A stretch of DNA of 64,000 nt, taken from positions 1 to 64,000 of the forward strand of contig NZ_JAJSOH010000034.1 in the NCBI RefSeq assembly GCF_021277265.1, written 5' to 3'. Position 1 is the first letter of the stretch. Every line of letters starts with the position of its first letter. Position numbers and translations under genes: made by a program. Shown piece after piece: positions 1 to 14,000 of this stretch. The notes under the pieces were generated by a model, which ran no database searches, was not told the origin of the DNA, and was given only the letters and a program-made list of their open reading frames with translations. Source of the stretch: Kineosporia rhizophila (GTDB lineage: Bacteria > Actinomycetota > Actinomycetes > Actinomycetales > Kineosporiaceae).

Positions 1-3000
1 CAGCGTGGCGGGCAGGGTCAGGCCGGTCCCGGCGGACAGGCGGTTGCGCAGTTCCAGGGCCGTCAGGGAGTCGAAGCCCAGCTCCCGGAACTCCCGGTCG
101 GCGTCGATGCCCTCCCCCGAGGCGTGGCCCAGGGCGGCGGCGACCTCGGCGCGCACGGCCTGGCGCAGGTAGTCGGGCCGCTGCTGCGCCGGCAGGGCGA
201 GCCAGCGTTGAGCGATGCTGCCGGGCTGTTCCTGGGCTGCACCTGCGGCCCGCCGTACGGCCCGGGGGGCCAGCGAGCTGAGCAGCGGCGGCAGGCGATC
301 GGGCCTGCGCAGCAGTACCGGGTCCAGCCGGGTCAGGCCCAGCACCGGCTCGTCGACGGCCAGGGCCTGGTCGAACAGGCTCAGGCCCTCCTGGACCGAC
401 AGCGGTGGCATGCCGTTGCGGGCCATCCGCTGCAGATCGCCCGCGCTCAGCGTGCCGCCCAGGCCCGTCTCGGAGGTCCACAGACCCCAGGCCTGCGAAC
501 GGCCGGGACGGCCGGCCTGGTGGCGTTGCTGCATGAGCGCGTCCAAGTAGACGTTGGCCGCCGCGTAGTTGCCCTGCCCCGGGCCACCGAGCAGACCGGC
601 CATCGAGGAGAACACCACGAACAGGCCGGGATCGGTGAGTTCGGCCAGTTCGCTCAGGTGGGCCACAGCGTCGACCTTGGGCCGCAGCACCCGTTGCAGC
701 CGCTCGGGCGTCAGCGAGTTGATCACTCCGTCGTCGAGCACTCCGGCGGTGTGCACCACCCCGCCCAGCACGCGCCCCTTCAGCAGGGCGGCCAGGGCGG
801 AGCGGTCGGAGACGTCGCAGGCCTCGATCCTCACCCGGGCGCCGTGGGCGCTCAGTTCGGCCACCAGCTGCCCGGTCCCCTCGGCTGCGGTTCCCCGCCG
901 GCTGACCAGAAGCAGGTCGCGCGCCCCGTGGCGCAGCACCAGGTGCCGGGCCAGCGCACGGCCCAGCCCGCCGGTGCCGCCGGTGATCAGGATCTGTCCG
1001 TCCGGGATGTTCACGGCCTCGGCGCCGGCACGACGACGCGTCAAGCGCGGCGCCCGGGGTGTGGGGTCCATTACCAGTTGCGGCTCGCCGGTGGCCACCA
1101 GCGCGGCGATGGCGGCCGGCTCGGGGACCTCGATCCCGGTGGGGATGTCCAGCAGGGTGATCCGTCCGGGGTTCTCCGACTGGGCCGAGCGCACCAGACC
1201 CCAGACCGCTGCCGCAGGCAGGTCGGTGACCGGGTGGCCGGGGCCCGTGTGTACCGCCGAGCGGGTCAGGACGACCAGGTGCGTGGCCGCCAGTTCGTCA
1301 CGGGACAGCCAGCTCTGGAGCTGTTCCAGGGCCCAGGTGGTGACCTCGAGGGCCCGATCCGCGGCCTGCTGCGAGTCGCCGACCGTGGCCGGGTCGGTGG
1401 TGGGGACGCTCAGCACCAGACCGGCGGGCCGGGGCTCGGTGAAACCGGAGGTGCTCAGGTCCGCGGTCACGGACCAGCCCGGCGCGGCGGCGGGAGCCGG
1501 GGCCTCGATGGGCGTCCACTCCAGGCCCAGGACGACGCTGTCGTTCGTTCCGGCGATCACCAGGGGCCCGTCCGGCAGCGGGCGGCTGAGAAGAGCACCA
1601 ACGGTCAGCACCGGCCCGCCCGCCGGATCCGTGGCGGTGATGCTGATCCGGTCGCTCGCCTCCCGGGTGATCCGGGCCCGCAGCCGGGTCGCGCCGCCGG
1701 CGTGCACCTGGACATCGGTGAACATGAACGGCAGGTGCGGGCTCTCGTCCGGAGCCTCGGCGTTCGTCCCGGCGGCGGCCAGGGCAGCGTGCAGGACGGC
1801 GTCGAACAGCGCCGGGTGCAAGCCGAAGCGCTCGTCGTCCAGGCCGTCCGGAAGGGCGATCTCGGCCCACGTGTCACCGTCGGGACCGGCCCAGACCGCC
1901 TGCAGGCCCTGGAAGGCCGGCCCGTAGTGGATGTCCTCGAACTCGCGTCCTTCCTCACGGTAGAAACCGGCCAGGTCCACCGGGCTCACGCCGGCGGGCG
2001 GCCAGGCCAGTGCCTGGCCCGCGCTCTCGCGTCGGTCCAGGACGCCCCAGGCGTGCCGGGTCCACTCCTGGTCCTCACCCGCTCGGCTGTGGACCGCCAC
2101 CCGCCAGCTCTCGTCCGGCTCCTTCTGCGCGCTCACGGTGACCCGGATGCTCAGGCTCGCCTGGTCCGGGACGAGTAGTGGGGCCTCGAGCGTGAGCTCG
2201 GCCAGATGAGCGGCGCCCACCTCCTCGCCCGCCCGCAGCGCCAGTTCGATCAGACCGGTGCCGGGAAGCACCGCCAGGCCCCGGACCCGGTGGTCGCCCA
2301 GCCAGGGATGGGTGTGCAGGGAGAGCCGCCCGGTCAGGACGGTTCCGGCATCCTCGGGCAGGGGCACCGCGGCCCCCAGCATCGGGTGCCGGGTGGGAGC
2401 GAGACCGGCCTCGGAGACGTCGCTGGCGAGCAGGGTGTCGGGCCAGAAGCGTTGCTGCTGGAAGGCGTAGGTGGGCAGGTCGAGGGGACGGGCGGCGCCG
2501 AGCACGTCCCGCAGGTCGCCTTCGACTCCGCTCACGGCCAGTTCGGCCAATGCGGCGACGACCCGGTCGGCGCCACCCTCCTGACGCCGCAGGGTGCCGG
2601 TGACGACGGCGTCCGCGATCGTCTCCTGAACGGCGCCGAGCAGCACCGGGTGCGGGCCGATCTCGAGGAAGGACCGGTGGCCGGCCCCGGCCAGGGACCG
2701 CAGCGCGTCCTCGAAACAGACCGTCGAGCGCAGGTTCTCGACCCAGTAGGCGGCGTCCGCCTGGAGCGGGTCGAGCGGGGCACCGGTGACCGTGGAGTAG
2801 ACGACGACGGACGCAGGTTGCGGGGTTACCGGGGCCAGTTCCCGCAGCAGCCGCTCGCGGAGTGCGTCGACCTGGGTGGAGTGGGAGGCGTAGTCGACCG
2901 GCAGGATCCGCGCCCGCACACCATCAGCTTCGCACCGGGCGGCGATCGCCCTGACGTCGGCGACGGCACCGGACAGGACGGTCGAACCGGGACTGTTCAC

Positions 3001-5030
3001 CACGGCTGCGCAGAGAGTGGTTCCCTTGGCCAGCTTTTCGGCCTCGGCACGCGGCAGGGCGACAGCGACCATGCCGCCTCGCCCAGCCAGCTCCTCGGCG
3101 ACGGCCCGACTGCGCAGGGCCACCACCCGGGCCCCGTCCTGCAGACTCAGACCACCCGCCACACACAACGCGGCGATCTCACCCTGCGAATGCCCCACCA
3201 CCGCAGTCGGCTCCACCCCCAGCGACCGCCATACCCCGGCCAGCGACACCATCACGGCCCACAGCGCCGGCTGAACCACCTCCACCCGCTCAAGCGCGGC
3301 CTCATCCCCCAGCACATCAGCCAGACGCCAGTCCACGAACGGCGCCAGCGCTTCCTGACACGCTTGCATCCGCTCGGCGAAGACCGTCGATTCAATGAGC
3401 AGGTCGACCGCCATGCCGGTCCACTGGCCGCCCTGGCCCGGAAAGATGAACACCACCCCATCGCCTGCCCGTGCAGCACCCGTGACCGCGTTGGCCGTGG
3501 GCTCGCCCGAGGCGAGCGCCGCCAGTCCGTTCAGGAGTTCTTCCCGGGTGGTGCCGGTGATCGCGGCGCGCTGAGCGAAGCGTGAGCGGTGCTCCAGGAG
3601 GGACCAGGCAACGTCCTGCGGTGCGGCGTCGGGCCGAGCGGTCAGGTGGGCATGCAGCCGAGCCGCTTGATCGCGCAGGGCCGGCTCGGTGCGGGCCGTG
3701 ATCAGCCAGGGCACAGTGTTTCCGCTCAGGGTGGGCGCTGAGGCCGGGCCTGCCGGGAAGACGGCGTCGTCGGCCTCCGGTGCCTCGAGGATCACGTGGG
3801 CGTTGGTGCCGGAGACACCGAACGAGGAGACGGCGCTGCGGCGTGGGCGCCCGGCCGGCAGCTGTGGCCAGGCCTGCTCGTGGGCGAGCAGCTCGAGCGA
3901 ACCGGTGCTCCAGTCGACCTTCGTCGAGGGCTGGTCCAGATGCAGTGTGCGGGGCAGGAGCCCGTGCCGCATAGCCATGATCATCTTGATGATGCCGCCG
4001 ACCCCGGCGGCGGCCTGGGTGTGGCCGATGTTGGACTTCAGCGAGCCCAGGTACAGCGGGGTCTCGCGCTCCTGACCGTACGTGGCCAGCAGGGCCTGGG
4101 CCTCGATCGGGTCACCGAGAACCGTGCCGGTGCCGTGCCCTTCGACCGCGTCCACGTCGCCGGGCCGCAGCCCGGCCGCGGCCAGAGCCTGCCGGACGAC
4201 GCGCTGCTGGGACGGGCCGTTGGGGGCGGTGAGGCCGTTGCTGGCGCCGTCGGAGTTCACGGCGCTGGAACGCACCACCGCCAGCACCCGCCGGCCCTGC
4301 CGGCGCGCGTCCGAGAGACGTTGCAGCACCAGCATCCCGGCACCTTCGGACCACCCGGTGCCGTCGGCCGCGTCTGCGTAGGCCTTGCACCGGCCGTCAC
4401 CGGCCAGGCCCCCCTGCAGTGCGAACCCGGCGAAGGTTCCCGGAGTGGCCATGACGGTCACACCGCCGGCCAGGGCCATCGTGCACTCGCCCGCCCGCAG
4501 CGCCTGGGCCGCAAGGTGCAGGGCGACCAGCGACGAGGAGCAGGCGGTGTCGATCGTCATGGTCGGGCCCTGAAGGCCCAGCACGTACGAGACCCGCCCG
4601 GACAGGACGCTCTGGGAGCCACCGGTGACCAGGTGACCGGCGATGTCCTCGGCCGAGCGGGAGGCCACCTCGCTGTACCCGGACTGCAGGGCACCGGCGA
4701 ACACCCCGACCTGCGCGCCGGCCAGCCCGGCCGGGTCGATTCCGGCGTTCTCGAGTGCTTCCCAGGAGGTCTCGAGCAGAAGGCGCTGCTGCGGATCGGC
4801 AGCCAGGGCTTCACGCGGCGAGATGCCGAAGAACGTCGCGTCGAAGTGGGCGGCCTCGTGCAGGAACCCGCCTTCGGGGGTGAAGTCCAGGTCGCTCAGG
4901 TCCCAGCCCCGGTCGGTGGGGAACGGGGTGATCCCCTCGCGGCCCTCGGCCACCAGGTTCCACAGGTCGTCCGGGGTGGCGACCTCACCGGGATACCGGC
5001 AGGCCATGCCGACGATCACGATCGGGTCGT
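1..5030 (-). other. Module 12: KS-AT(methylmalonyl)-DH-KR-ACP, ACP cut at window edge
   Basis: KS12 has Cys3635. AT12 has GHSQG (Ser4086) and YASH, for methylmalonyl-CoA. The DH has HRVRGLAVLP (His4385) and HPALFDAVLH. The KR has GGTGGLG, LDDG and NYAAAN (B type). ACP12 has LGFDSLTALEL (Ser5126) and runs off the window. Predicted result: a methyl-branched alkene that completes a conjugated triene with modules 10 and 11. What follows (a further module or a new subunit) is outside the window. Confidence 0.9.
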
Positions 5031-8000
5031 CGCCGGCGTCGACGAGGGGTCTGGAAGAGACTCGCCCGCCCTCACTGGGCCCGCTGACACCGAGAAGCTC
5101 GGCCAGGTGATCGGCCAGGGCACTCACCGTGGGGTGGTCGAACACCAGGCTGGCCGGCAGGCTCAGCCCGGTCGCGGCGCCGAGCCGGTTACGCAGCTCC
5201 ATCGACGAGAGCGAGTCGAAACCCAGCTCACGCAGTGGCGTTCCGGTCTCGATCGCCTCGGCCGACGTGTGTCCGAGGACCGCGGCCACCTCGGCCCGGA
5301 CCAGGTCACGCAGGAGCCGCGGACGATCGGCGGCGCCGGCGCCGTCCCATCTGCGGGTCAGGCCGGAGGAGACAACCGGCCGCGTCCGGGGCGCCGGGCC
5401 GGCCAGAGTGCGCAGGATCGGCGGCACACCGTTGCGGCGCAGCGCGTCCCGGTCGATCCGGGTCAGGGCCAGCAGAGCCTGGTCGGTGGACAGGGCCCGG
5501 TCGAAGAGGTTCAGGCCCTGCCGGTGATCCAGAGGCGGCAGGCCCGCCCGGTCCATCCGCTCTCGGTCGGCCTGGGCCAGGCCGGAGATCAGGCCCGCCT
5601 CGGCGTTCCAGGGGCCCCAGGCCATCGACGTGCCGGTCAGGCCCTGCTGGCGGCGCCACTGCACCAGGGTGTCGGCGAAGACGTTGGCGGCGGCGTAGTT
5701 GCCCTGGCCGGGGGCGCCGATCTGCCCGGCGATCGAGGAGAAGACGACGAAGAGGTCCAGGTCACCGGCCAGCTCGTGCAGGTGCCAGGCCGCGTCGGCC
5801 TTGGGCCGCAGCACCCGCTGCAGACGCTCGGCGCTCAGCGAGGTCAGCACCCCGTCGTCGAGCACCCCCGCGGTGTGGACCACTCCCCGCACCGGATGAC
5901 GAGCCATAAGAGCGGCCAGGGCCGGGCGGTCCGAGACGTCGCAGGCAGCGATCGTGACCTGCGCGCCGGCCTCGGTCAGGTCGGCCACCAGGGCCTGGGC
6001 GCCGTCGGCCTCGGGGCCGCGCCGGCTGACCAGGAGGAGCTCGACGCCGGGCGTGGTCGCGGCGAGGTGACGGGCGATGCTGCTGCCCAGCCCCCCGGTG
6101 CCGCCGGTGATCAGGACCGGTCCGCTGATCGGCGCGGGCTCGGCGGCGGGCGACGACGGGCCGGCCGGGACCAGGGCCGGGGTGTGGGCGATGCCGTCAC
6201 GGACGGCCACCTGCAACTCGCCGGCGGCGAAGGCGGCCCCGATCAGGGAGGCCTCCGGTTCGGCGGCGGGTTGGTCCAGGTCCAGCAGCAGGATCCGGCC
6301 GGGGTTCTCGTTCTGGGCGGCCCGGACCAGGCCCCAGACGGCGGCCGCGGGCAGGTCGCTCACCGTGTTCCCGGGGCCGGTGGTGACCGCGCCGTGAGTG
6401 AGAACGACGAGGTTCTCCTGCCCTGGAGCGGGATCCTCGAGCCAGCCCTGGAGCCGCTGCAGGGTGTGGGCGGTCAATGCGTGGACGTCGTCCAGCATCG
6501 GGCCGCCGCCCGAGGCGACCGGCAGCAGTAGGTGCCCGACCGCAGTTGCGGCGGGCGGGAGAGTCACTGGGCTCCATCGCGGGACCAGCGCCACGGTGTC
6601 GTCGGGGGCCCGCAGCCCGCCCTCAGGCAGCGGACGGGTCAGCAGCGAGCCGACACTGAGCAGCGGGTTACCCAGCGCGTCGGCGACGGCGACCCGAACG
6701 CGTCCGTCCTCACCGGCGTCCTCAATCCTGACCCTGACCTGGCGGGCGCCGGAAGCCCACATCTGCACGTCGGTGAAGACGAAAGGCAGCTGCGGAGCCT
6801 GCTCCTGGCCAAGGAACGCCGCCGCGTGCAGGACGGCGTCGAACAGGGCCGGGTGGATGCCGTAGCCCTGCACGCCCACGTTCGTGGGCAGTTCCACCTC
6901 GGCCCAGACCTGCCGGTCCTGCTGCCACGCCCGGGTCAGCCCCTGGAAGGCGGGGCCGTAGAGCAGACCCGTAGCTGCGGTGGCCGGGTAGAGACCGGAC
7001 ACGTCGACCGGCTCAGCGGCAGGCGGCCATTCCTCCAGCGCCTCCCCCGCAAGCGGCTGCGGCTCTTGCAGAACGCCGCTCGCGTGACGGGTCCACCGTT
7101 GTTCGTGCTCGGGGCGGGAATGGATGGTGACGCCCCAGCGGCCGGTCTCGTTCTCGGTGACGGTGACCTGGAGCTGGCTGGCGCCCCGGGCGGGGAGCAC
7201 CAGTGGTTCCTCGAGGGCGAGCTCGGCCAGTCGCGGGCGGCCGACCTGGTCACCGGCCTGGATCGCGATCTCGGCCAGACCGGTGCCGGGCACGACGATC
7301 TCCTCACCGATGCGGTGGTCGGCCAGCCAGGGATGGGTGCGCAGCGACAGGTGCCCGGTGAGCACCGTTTCTGCGCCGTCGGGGCGGGTCAGCACCGCGC
7401 CGAGCAGCGGGTGCCCGGTGGCCCTCAGCCCGGCGCCGTGCACGTCCTGCCCGCTCAACGGGGCGCTGGGCCAGTAGTGCTCGTGCGCGAACGGGTAGGT
7501 GGGCAGCTCGACGTGCCGCCCGCCGGGGTAGAAGCCGTCCCAGGTGATCGGCACGCCGCGACCGTGCAGCGCGGCCAGAGCCGTCATCACGTCGCTGCTC
7601 TCGGGGCGATCGCGGCCCCGCAGCAAGGCCACCGTGCTGACCTGTGGGCTGCAGGTGTACTGCGCCGCTGTGGTGAGCGCGGCGTCGGGTCCGGCTTCGA
7701 CCAAGGTGGTGGCGCCCAGTTCTTCCAGGCGGGCGACGGCGCTGGCGAAGTCGACCGGCTCGCGCAGCTGGCGTACCCAGTACTCCGGGCTGGCCATCTC
7801 GGGGCCGGCCACCTGCGCGGTGAGGGTGGAGACGATCGGGATGCGCGGCTCGTGCCAGGTGAGGGTGTCCAGGACCGCCTGGAAGTCCTTGAGCATCGGG
7901 TCCATCAGCGGCGAGTGGAAGGCATGACTGACCCTGAGCCAGCTGGTCTTCACCTTCAGACCGGCAGCCAGCTCGCTGACCCGGTCGCGCTCGCCCGAGA

Positions 8001-11000
8001 AGACCACCGACTCGGGGCCGTTGACGGCGGCGATGACCACACCGGTTCCCCGGACGAGGCGTTCGGCCTCCTGCCGTGCCATCCGGGCGGACATCATCAC
8101 GCCGCCCCCGGGCAGAGCCTGCATCAGCCGGCCCCGGGCGCTCACCAGCCGGGCCGCCTCCGGCAGGGACAGCAGGCCAGACACGTGGGCGGCGGCGATC
8201 TCGCCGACCGAGTGACCCACCAGATAGGCCGGTTCCGGGCCCAGGGAGGTCAGGAGCCGGTAGAGCGCCACCTCCACCGCGAACAGTGCCGGCTGCGCCC
8301 AGCCGGTGTCGGCGAGCAGGCCGGGTTCCTCACCCCAGACCACCTCCTGGAGTGGACGTTCCAGGTGCCCGTTCAGCTCAGCGGCCACGGCGTCGAAGGC
8401 CTCGGCGAAGACCGCTGAGGCGGCGTGCAGTTCGCGGCCCATCCCGATGCGCTGAGATCCCTGCCCGGCGAACATCACGGCCAGGGAGCCGGAACCGGTC
8501 CGCATCGGGCTGCCGTCGGCGGCCAGGTTCGCCAGTTCGGTGAGCATCTCGTCGAGGCTGCGGCCCAGGACGACGGCCCGGTGCTCGAAGTGGGTGCGGC
8601 TGAGCAGGCTCACCCCGACGTCCGCCAGGTCCGGTTCCTGCGCGTGCGTGCGCAGGGCGCGCAGCAACTGCGAGGCCTGCGTGCGTACCTGCTGCGGGGA
8701 ACGGGCACTGAGCAGCCAGGGAGTGAGCGCGCTGACCGGCATCGGACGGTCCGGCGGGGTGAGGGGGGCCGGTTGCTCGTGCGGGGCTTCGATGATGACG
8801 TGGGCGTTCGTGCCGGAGACGCCGAACGAGGAGACCGCTGCCCGGCGGGGCCGGTCCGTGGCCGGCCAGGTTGTGTTCTCGGTGAGCAACTGCAGTTCGC
8901 CCTGGGTCCAGTCGACCTTCGTGCTGGGCTGCTGGGCGTGCAGGGTCTGCGGGGCGATGCCGTGGCGCATGGCCTGGATCATCTTGATCAGGCCGAGCAC
9001 GCCGGCCGCGGCCTGGGTGTGCCCGACGTTCGACTTGAGCGAGCCCAGCAGCACCGGGTTGTGTGCCGGGCGCTCCTGGCCGTAGGTGGCCAGCAGGGCC
9101 TGGGCCTCGATCGGGTCGCCCAGGACGGTTCCGGTGCCGTGACCTTCGACCACGTCCACGTCGGCCGGACCGAGCCCGGCCGCGGCCAGCGCTTGGCGGA
9201 TCACGCGCTGCTGCGCGGGCCCGTTCGGTGCGGTGAGCCCGTTGCTGGCACCGTCGGAGTTGACCGCGCTGGAGCGGACCACGGCCAGGACCCGCCGCCC
9301 CTGTCGCCGGGCGTCCGAAAGGCGCTGTACCACCAGCACTCCCACACCCTCGGACCAGCCGGTGCCGTCGGCGTTGTCGGAATAGGCCTTGCAGCGGCCG
9401 TTCCCGGCGAGTCCGCCCTGGGCGGAGAACCCGACGAAGGCGTCCGGGGTGGCCATCACGGTGACCCCGCCGACCAGGGCGGCGGTGCACTCCCCCGCCC
9501 GTAGCGCCTGGGAGGCCCAGTGCAGGGCCACCAGCGAGGAGGAACAGGCCGTGTCCACTGTGACCGACGGGCCCTGCAGCCCGAGCACGTAGGACAGGCG
9601 CCCGGCGGTGACGCTGAGCGTGCCGCCGGTGACCAGCTGACCGATCAGGTCGTCGGCGGAGCGGGCCGCGACCTCCATGTAGTTGGAGGTCATCGCCCCC
9701 ATGAAGACCCCGACCGGGCTGCCGCGCAGGCTGCTCGGATCGATCCCGGCGTTCTCCAGCGCCTCCCAGGAGGTCTCCAGCAGCAGGCGCTGCTGGGGGT
9801 CGGCGCCGAGCGCCTCGCGCGGTGAGATGCCGAAGAATCCGGCATCGAAGTCGGCTGCGCCGTGCAGGAACCCGCCCTCGGCCGTGACCGAGATGCCCGA
9901 CCCCGGACCGTCCGCGCCCAGCAGCAGCTCCAGGTCCCAGCCGCGGTCCTCGGGGAAGGGGCTGATCCCGTCGCGGCCCTGCAGGACCATGTCCCACAGC
10001 TGGTCGGGGTTGTTCACCCCGCCGGGGGCGCGACAGGCCATACCGGTGATGACGATCGGGTCGTCGGCATCGGCCAGGACCGGCGGAGGGCCCGCCGCGC
10101 TCGCACTGGCTGCCGGGCTCTGGTCCAGCAGGTCGGCCAGGCGATCGGCCAGCGCGGTGATCGTGGGGTAGTCGAACACCAGGCTGGCGGCCAGGCTCAG
10201 CCCGGTGACCCCGCTGAGGCGGTTGCGCAGGTCGATGGCGGTCAGGGAGTCGAATCCGAGGTCCCTGAACTGCACCGTGGTCTCGAGTCCGGCGCCGTCC
10301 GGGTGACCGAGGGCTGCGGCGACGTGGCCGGTGACCAGGCGCAGGAGGAAGCCGGGCCGGTCGGCCTCGCTCAGGGCGGCCCACTTCCGGGCGAAGTCCC
10401 CCGTGGGCACCACCTTGCCGGCGCGGGCGGTGGGAACGGCGGCGGGCACGAGGTCGCGCAACAGCCAGGGCACTGCTCCGGCCGCCCGCAGGTCGGCGGG
10501 AGCCAGACGGGTCAGCCCCAGCACCGCCGGGCCGGTGCGGCGGGCCGGACCCCCGGCCCCGTCCTGGCTCGGGTCCTGGCTCGGGTCCTGGCTCGGGTCC
10601 TGGCTCGGGTCCTGGCTCGGGTCGCGGTCGTCGTCGTCGGAGGCCAGGCCGAGGGCGTGGTCCATCAGACGCAGACCTTGCTCGAGCGACAGCGGGGGCA
10701 GCCCGGAGCGCTCGATGCGCTTCTGGTCGGCCTCGGACAGGCGGGCTGTGAGGCCGGTCGTGGGCGCCCAGGCGCCCCAGGCCAGCGACGTACCCGGCAG
10801 GCCGGCGGCGCGGCGCGACTGCATGAGGGTGTCGAGGAAAAGGTTGGCGGCCGCGTAGTTCGCCTGGCCGGGGGTACCGAACTGCCCTGCCAGTGAAGAG
10901 AACACGACGAATGCGCGCAGATCGCGGTCTGCGGTCAGCTTGTGCAGGTGCCAGGCAGCCTCGGCCTTGGGCGCGAACACCGTGTGCATGCGTTCCGGGG

Positions 11001-14000
11001 TGAGCGAGGTGATCGCCCCGTCGTCCACCACGCCTGCGGTGTGCACGATCGCCGTGAGGTCCGGGTGGGCGGCCAGGAGGTGGCGCACTGATTCCCGGTC
11101 GGCCACGTCGGCGGCCTGCACGACGACCCGGGCGCCGGCCTCCTCGAGCTCGGCCACGAGGTCGGACACGCCTTCGGCGGAGGGGCCGCGACGGCTGACC
11201 AGGAGCAGGCTGCGGACCTGATGCTGCAGCACCAGATGCCGGGCCAACACCATGCCCAGACCGCCGGTACCACCGGTGATCAGGACGGTGCCGCTGCCTG
11301 CCTCGGCTGCGCAGGCACCCCCAGGAACGGTGTCGGGTCGGGCCACGGCCCAGGCCGTCCGCGGATCGTGAGCCGGTGCCTGGTCGAACGGCACCAGGCT
11401 GGGGATGAGCAGTTCGCCCGCGCGAAGCGCAAGCTGGGGGTGCCCGGTGGCCAGGGCGGGCCCGGCCCACACCAGGACCGCGGGCCCACCGGCCGGGGTC
11501 TGGCCGGCCAGTGGTTCGGGAGCCGGTAGGTCCAGCAGGACGATGCGGCCGGGGTTCTCGGACTGGGCAGAACGTACCAGGCCCCAGATCGCTGCCGCCC
11601 CCAGATCGGTCGCGACGTCGTCGTGCGAGGTGCTGACCGCGCCCCAGGTGATCACGATCAGGCGCGTCCTGGCCCAGGCGTCCTGGGCCAGGAAATGCTG
11701 CACCGTCTCCAGGACAGCTGCCGTGCGCTGCCGCGTGTCCGCCAGCACGTCTCCACCGGCCGTCGGAATCTCGAAAAAAGCTGCCTCCGGACCAGTCTGG
11801 CCGTCACTGAGATCCGCCAGCCGGGCGACCGTCACATCCCGCTCGGCACCGGGGGCCGTGATCCGGTTCCAGCGCGGCTGCAGCACCACCGTGTCGGTGC
11901 TCTCGGTGCTGCCGGGGCTTCCGCTGAGCGGGCCCTGCGGCAGCGGCCGGGTCAGCAGCGAGCCGACGGTCAGGACCGGCGAGCCGGCCTCGTCGCTGAC
12001 CTGCACCCGCAGCTTTCCCGCGGCGGTACGCCGCACGTGTGCCCGCACCCGCGAGGCGCCGGAAGCGTACAGCTGCACGTCCTCGAAGACGAAGGGCAGC
12101 CCACTGCCTTGCCGATCGTCCAGCAGCAGCGCCGCGTGCAGCACCGCGTCCAGCAGCGCCGGGTGGATGCCGTAGTCGCCGGCATCGTCGGTCAGGGCGA
12201 CTTCGGACCAGACCTGCTCGCCCGCCTTCCAGGCCCGGGTCAGGCCCTGGAAGGCCTCACCGTAGAGCAGGCCGCCCTCGGCGGCGGCGGGATACACACC
12301 CTCGAGGCTGATCTCCGGTGCGGCCGGCGGCCAGACGAAAACCGGTTCAGGCGCGTGGGCCGGGGTCAGGGTGCCACCGGCGTGACGGGTCCACTCCTGG
12401 CTGTCCTCGGGCCGGGCGTGGACCACGAACGTCCACTGTTCGGCGGTTGTCTCGCCGGGGGTCAGCAGCACCTGCAGCAGACAGCCCACCCCCGGCTCCA
12501 GCACCAGAGGGCTGTGCAGTGTGAGCTCCGCGATGCGCGGGCAGCCCAGGCCCGCGCCGGCCCACAGCGCGAGTTCGGCGAAGGCGGTGCCGGGCAGGAC
12601 GATCGCACCGCGCACGACGTGCCCGGCCAGCCAGGGATGGGTGCGGGTGGAGATGCGGCCGGTGAACAGCGTGCCGCCGGACTCGGGCAGGACCACCGTG
12701 GCGCCGAGCATCGGATGCCCCGCAGGCATCAGACCGGCTCCGCTGACGTCACCGGTCTGCGGCGCCGGCGTGGGCCAGTAGCGTCGGCGCTGGAAAGCAT
12801 ACGTGGGCAGGGGAATCGGCCGAAGCGGCGCCGGGCCCCAGGTGATCGGCAGGCCGCGCACCGTCAAGGTGGCCAGGGCCGACTCAAGGCCGTTGCTCTC
12901 AGAGTTCTCCCGGCCTCGCTGCAGCGCGACGGTCATGGTCTCGGCACTGACGATCTCGGCCGCGGCGGCCGCCAGCGCGCCCGAAGGACCTACCTCCACC
13001 AGCGTGCGCACACCCAGTTCTTCCAGGCGGCGCACGGCGTCGGCGAAACGGACGGTGCCGCGGGCCTGGCGCTGCCAGTAGCCCACGGTGCCGAACTCGC
13101 CGACGGCGACCGGGCCAGCCGTGAGCGTTGAGACCATCGGCACGGTGGGCTCGTGCCAGGTCAGGGTCTCCAGCACCTGCTGGAAAGCTCCCATCATGGG
13201 ATCCACCAGCGCCGAGTGGAACGCGTGGGAGACCTTCAGCCGGTGGGTGCGCCGCCCCGCCCGGGCCAGGTGGCCGGCGGCCTCGGTCACCGCCGCCTCC
13301 GGACCGGCCAGGACGAGCGAGGCCGGGCCGTTCACCGCGGCCAGGGCGACCTCGGCCGACAGGTAGGGCCGCACGTCGGCCTGCGAGGCCTCGATCGCCA
13401 TCATCGCCCCGCCCGCGGGCAGGGCCTGCATCAGGCGCCCTCGGGCCGCGACCAGACGGCAGGCGTCGGCCAGGTTCAGGGCCCCGCTTACGTGCACGGC
13501 GGCGATCTCGCCGACCGAGTGCCCGCTCAGGTAGGCGGGCCGAACCCCGGTGGCCTCCAGCACCCGGTACAGGGCGACCTCGATGGCGAACAGGGCCGGC
13601 TGCGCCCAGCCGGTCTGGTCGAGCAGGTCGCCGTCCTCACCCCACAGGACGTCGGTGAGCGGATGCTCGAGGTGCCGGCCGAGTTCGGCGGCCACCTCCT
13701 CGAAAGCACGATGGAAGACGGGGTTGCCGGCGTGCAGTTCGCGTCCCATGCCCAGGCGCTGGGCTCCCTGCCCGCTGAACAGCACACCCAGCGGGCCTGG
13801 TCGCACCCGGCCGTGGACGGTGGTCGCGGAGGGTTGCCCAGCAACGAAAGTGTCCAGTCCACTCAGCAGTGCATCGCGCGTGGGCCCGAGCACCACCAGG
13901 CGGTGGTCGAACCGGGTGCGGCCCAGCAGCGAGGCGGCGACGGCCTCGGCCGGCAGGTGCGGGTGCGTGCGCAGGTGCTGCGCCAGGCGGGCGGCCTGCT

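Noticed and set aside
1..200. Thioesterase or other release domain at the left edge
   Set aside because: The sequence up to position 1 is an ACP whose motif LGFDSLTALEL is directly readable; no TE motif is visible before the window ends.
8378..11470. Minus-strand open frame of about 1030 codons overlapping subunit C
   Set aside because: It is in a different frame from the catalytic KS, AT and ACP codons of subunit C, is Arg/Pro/Gly rich, and shows no family motif.
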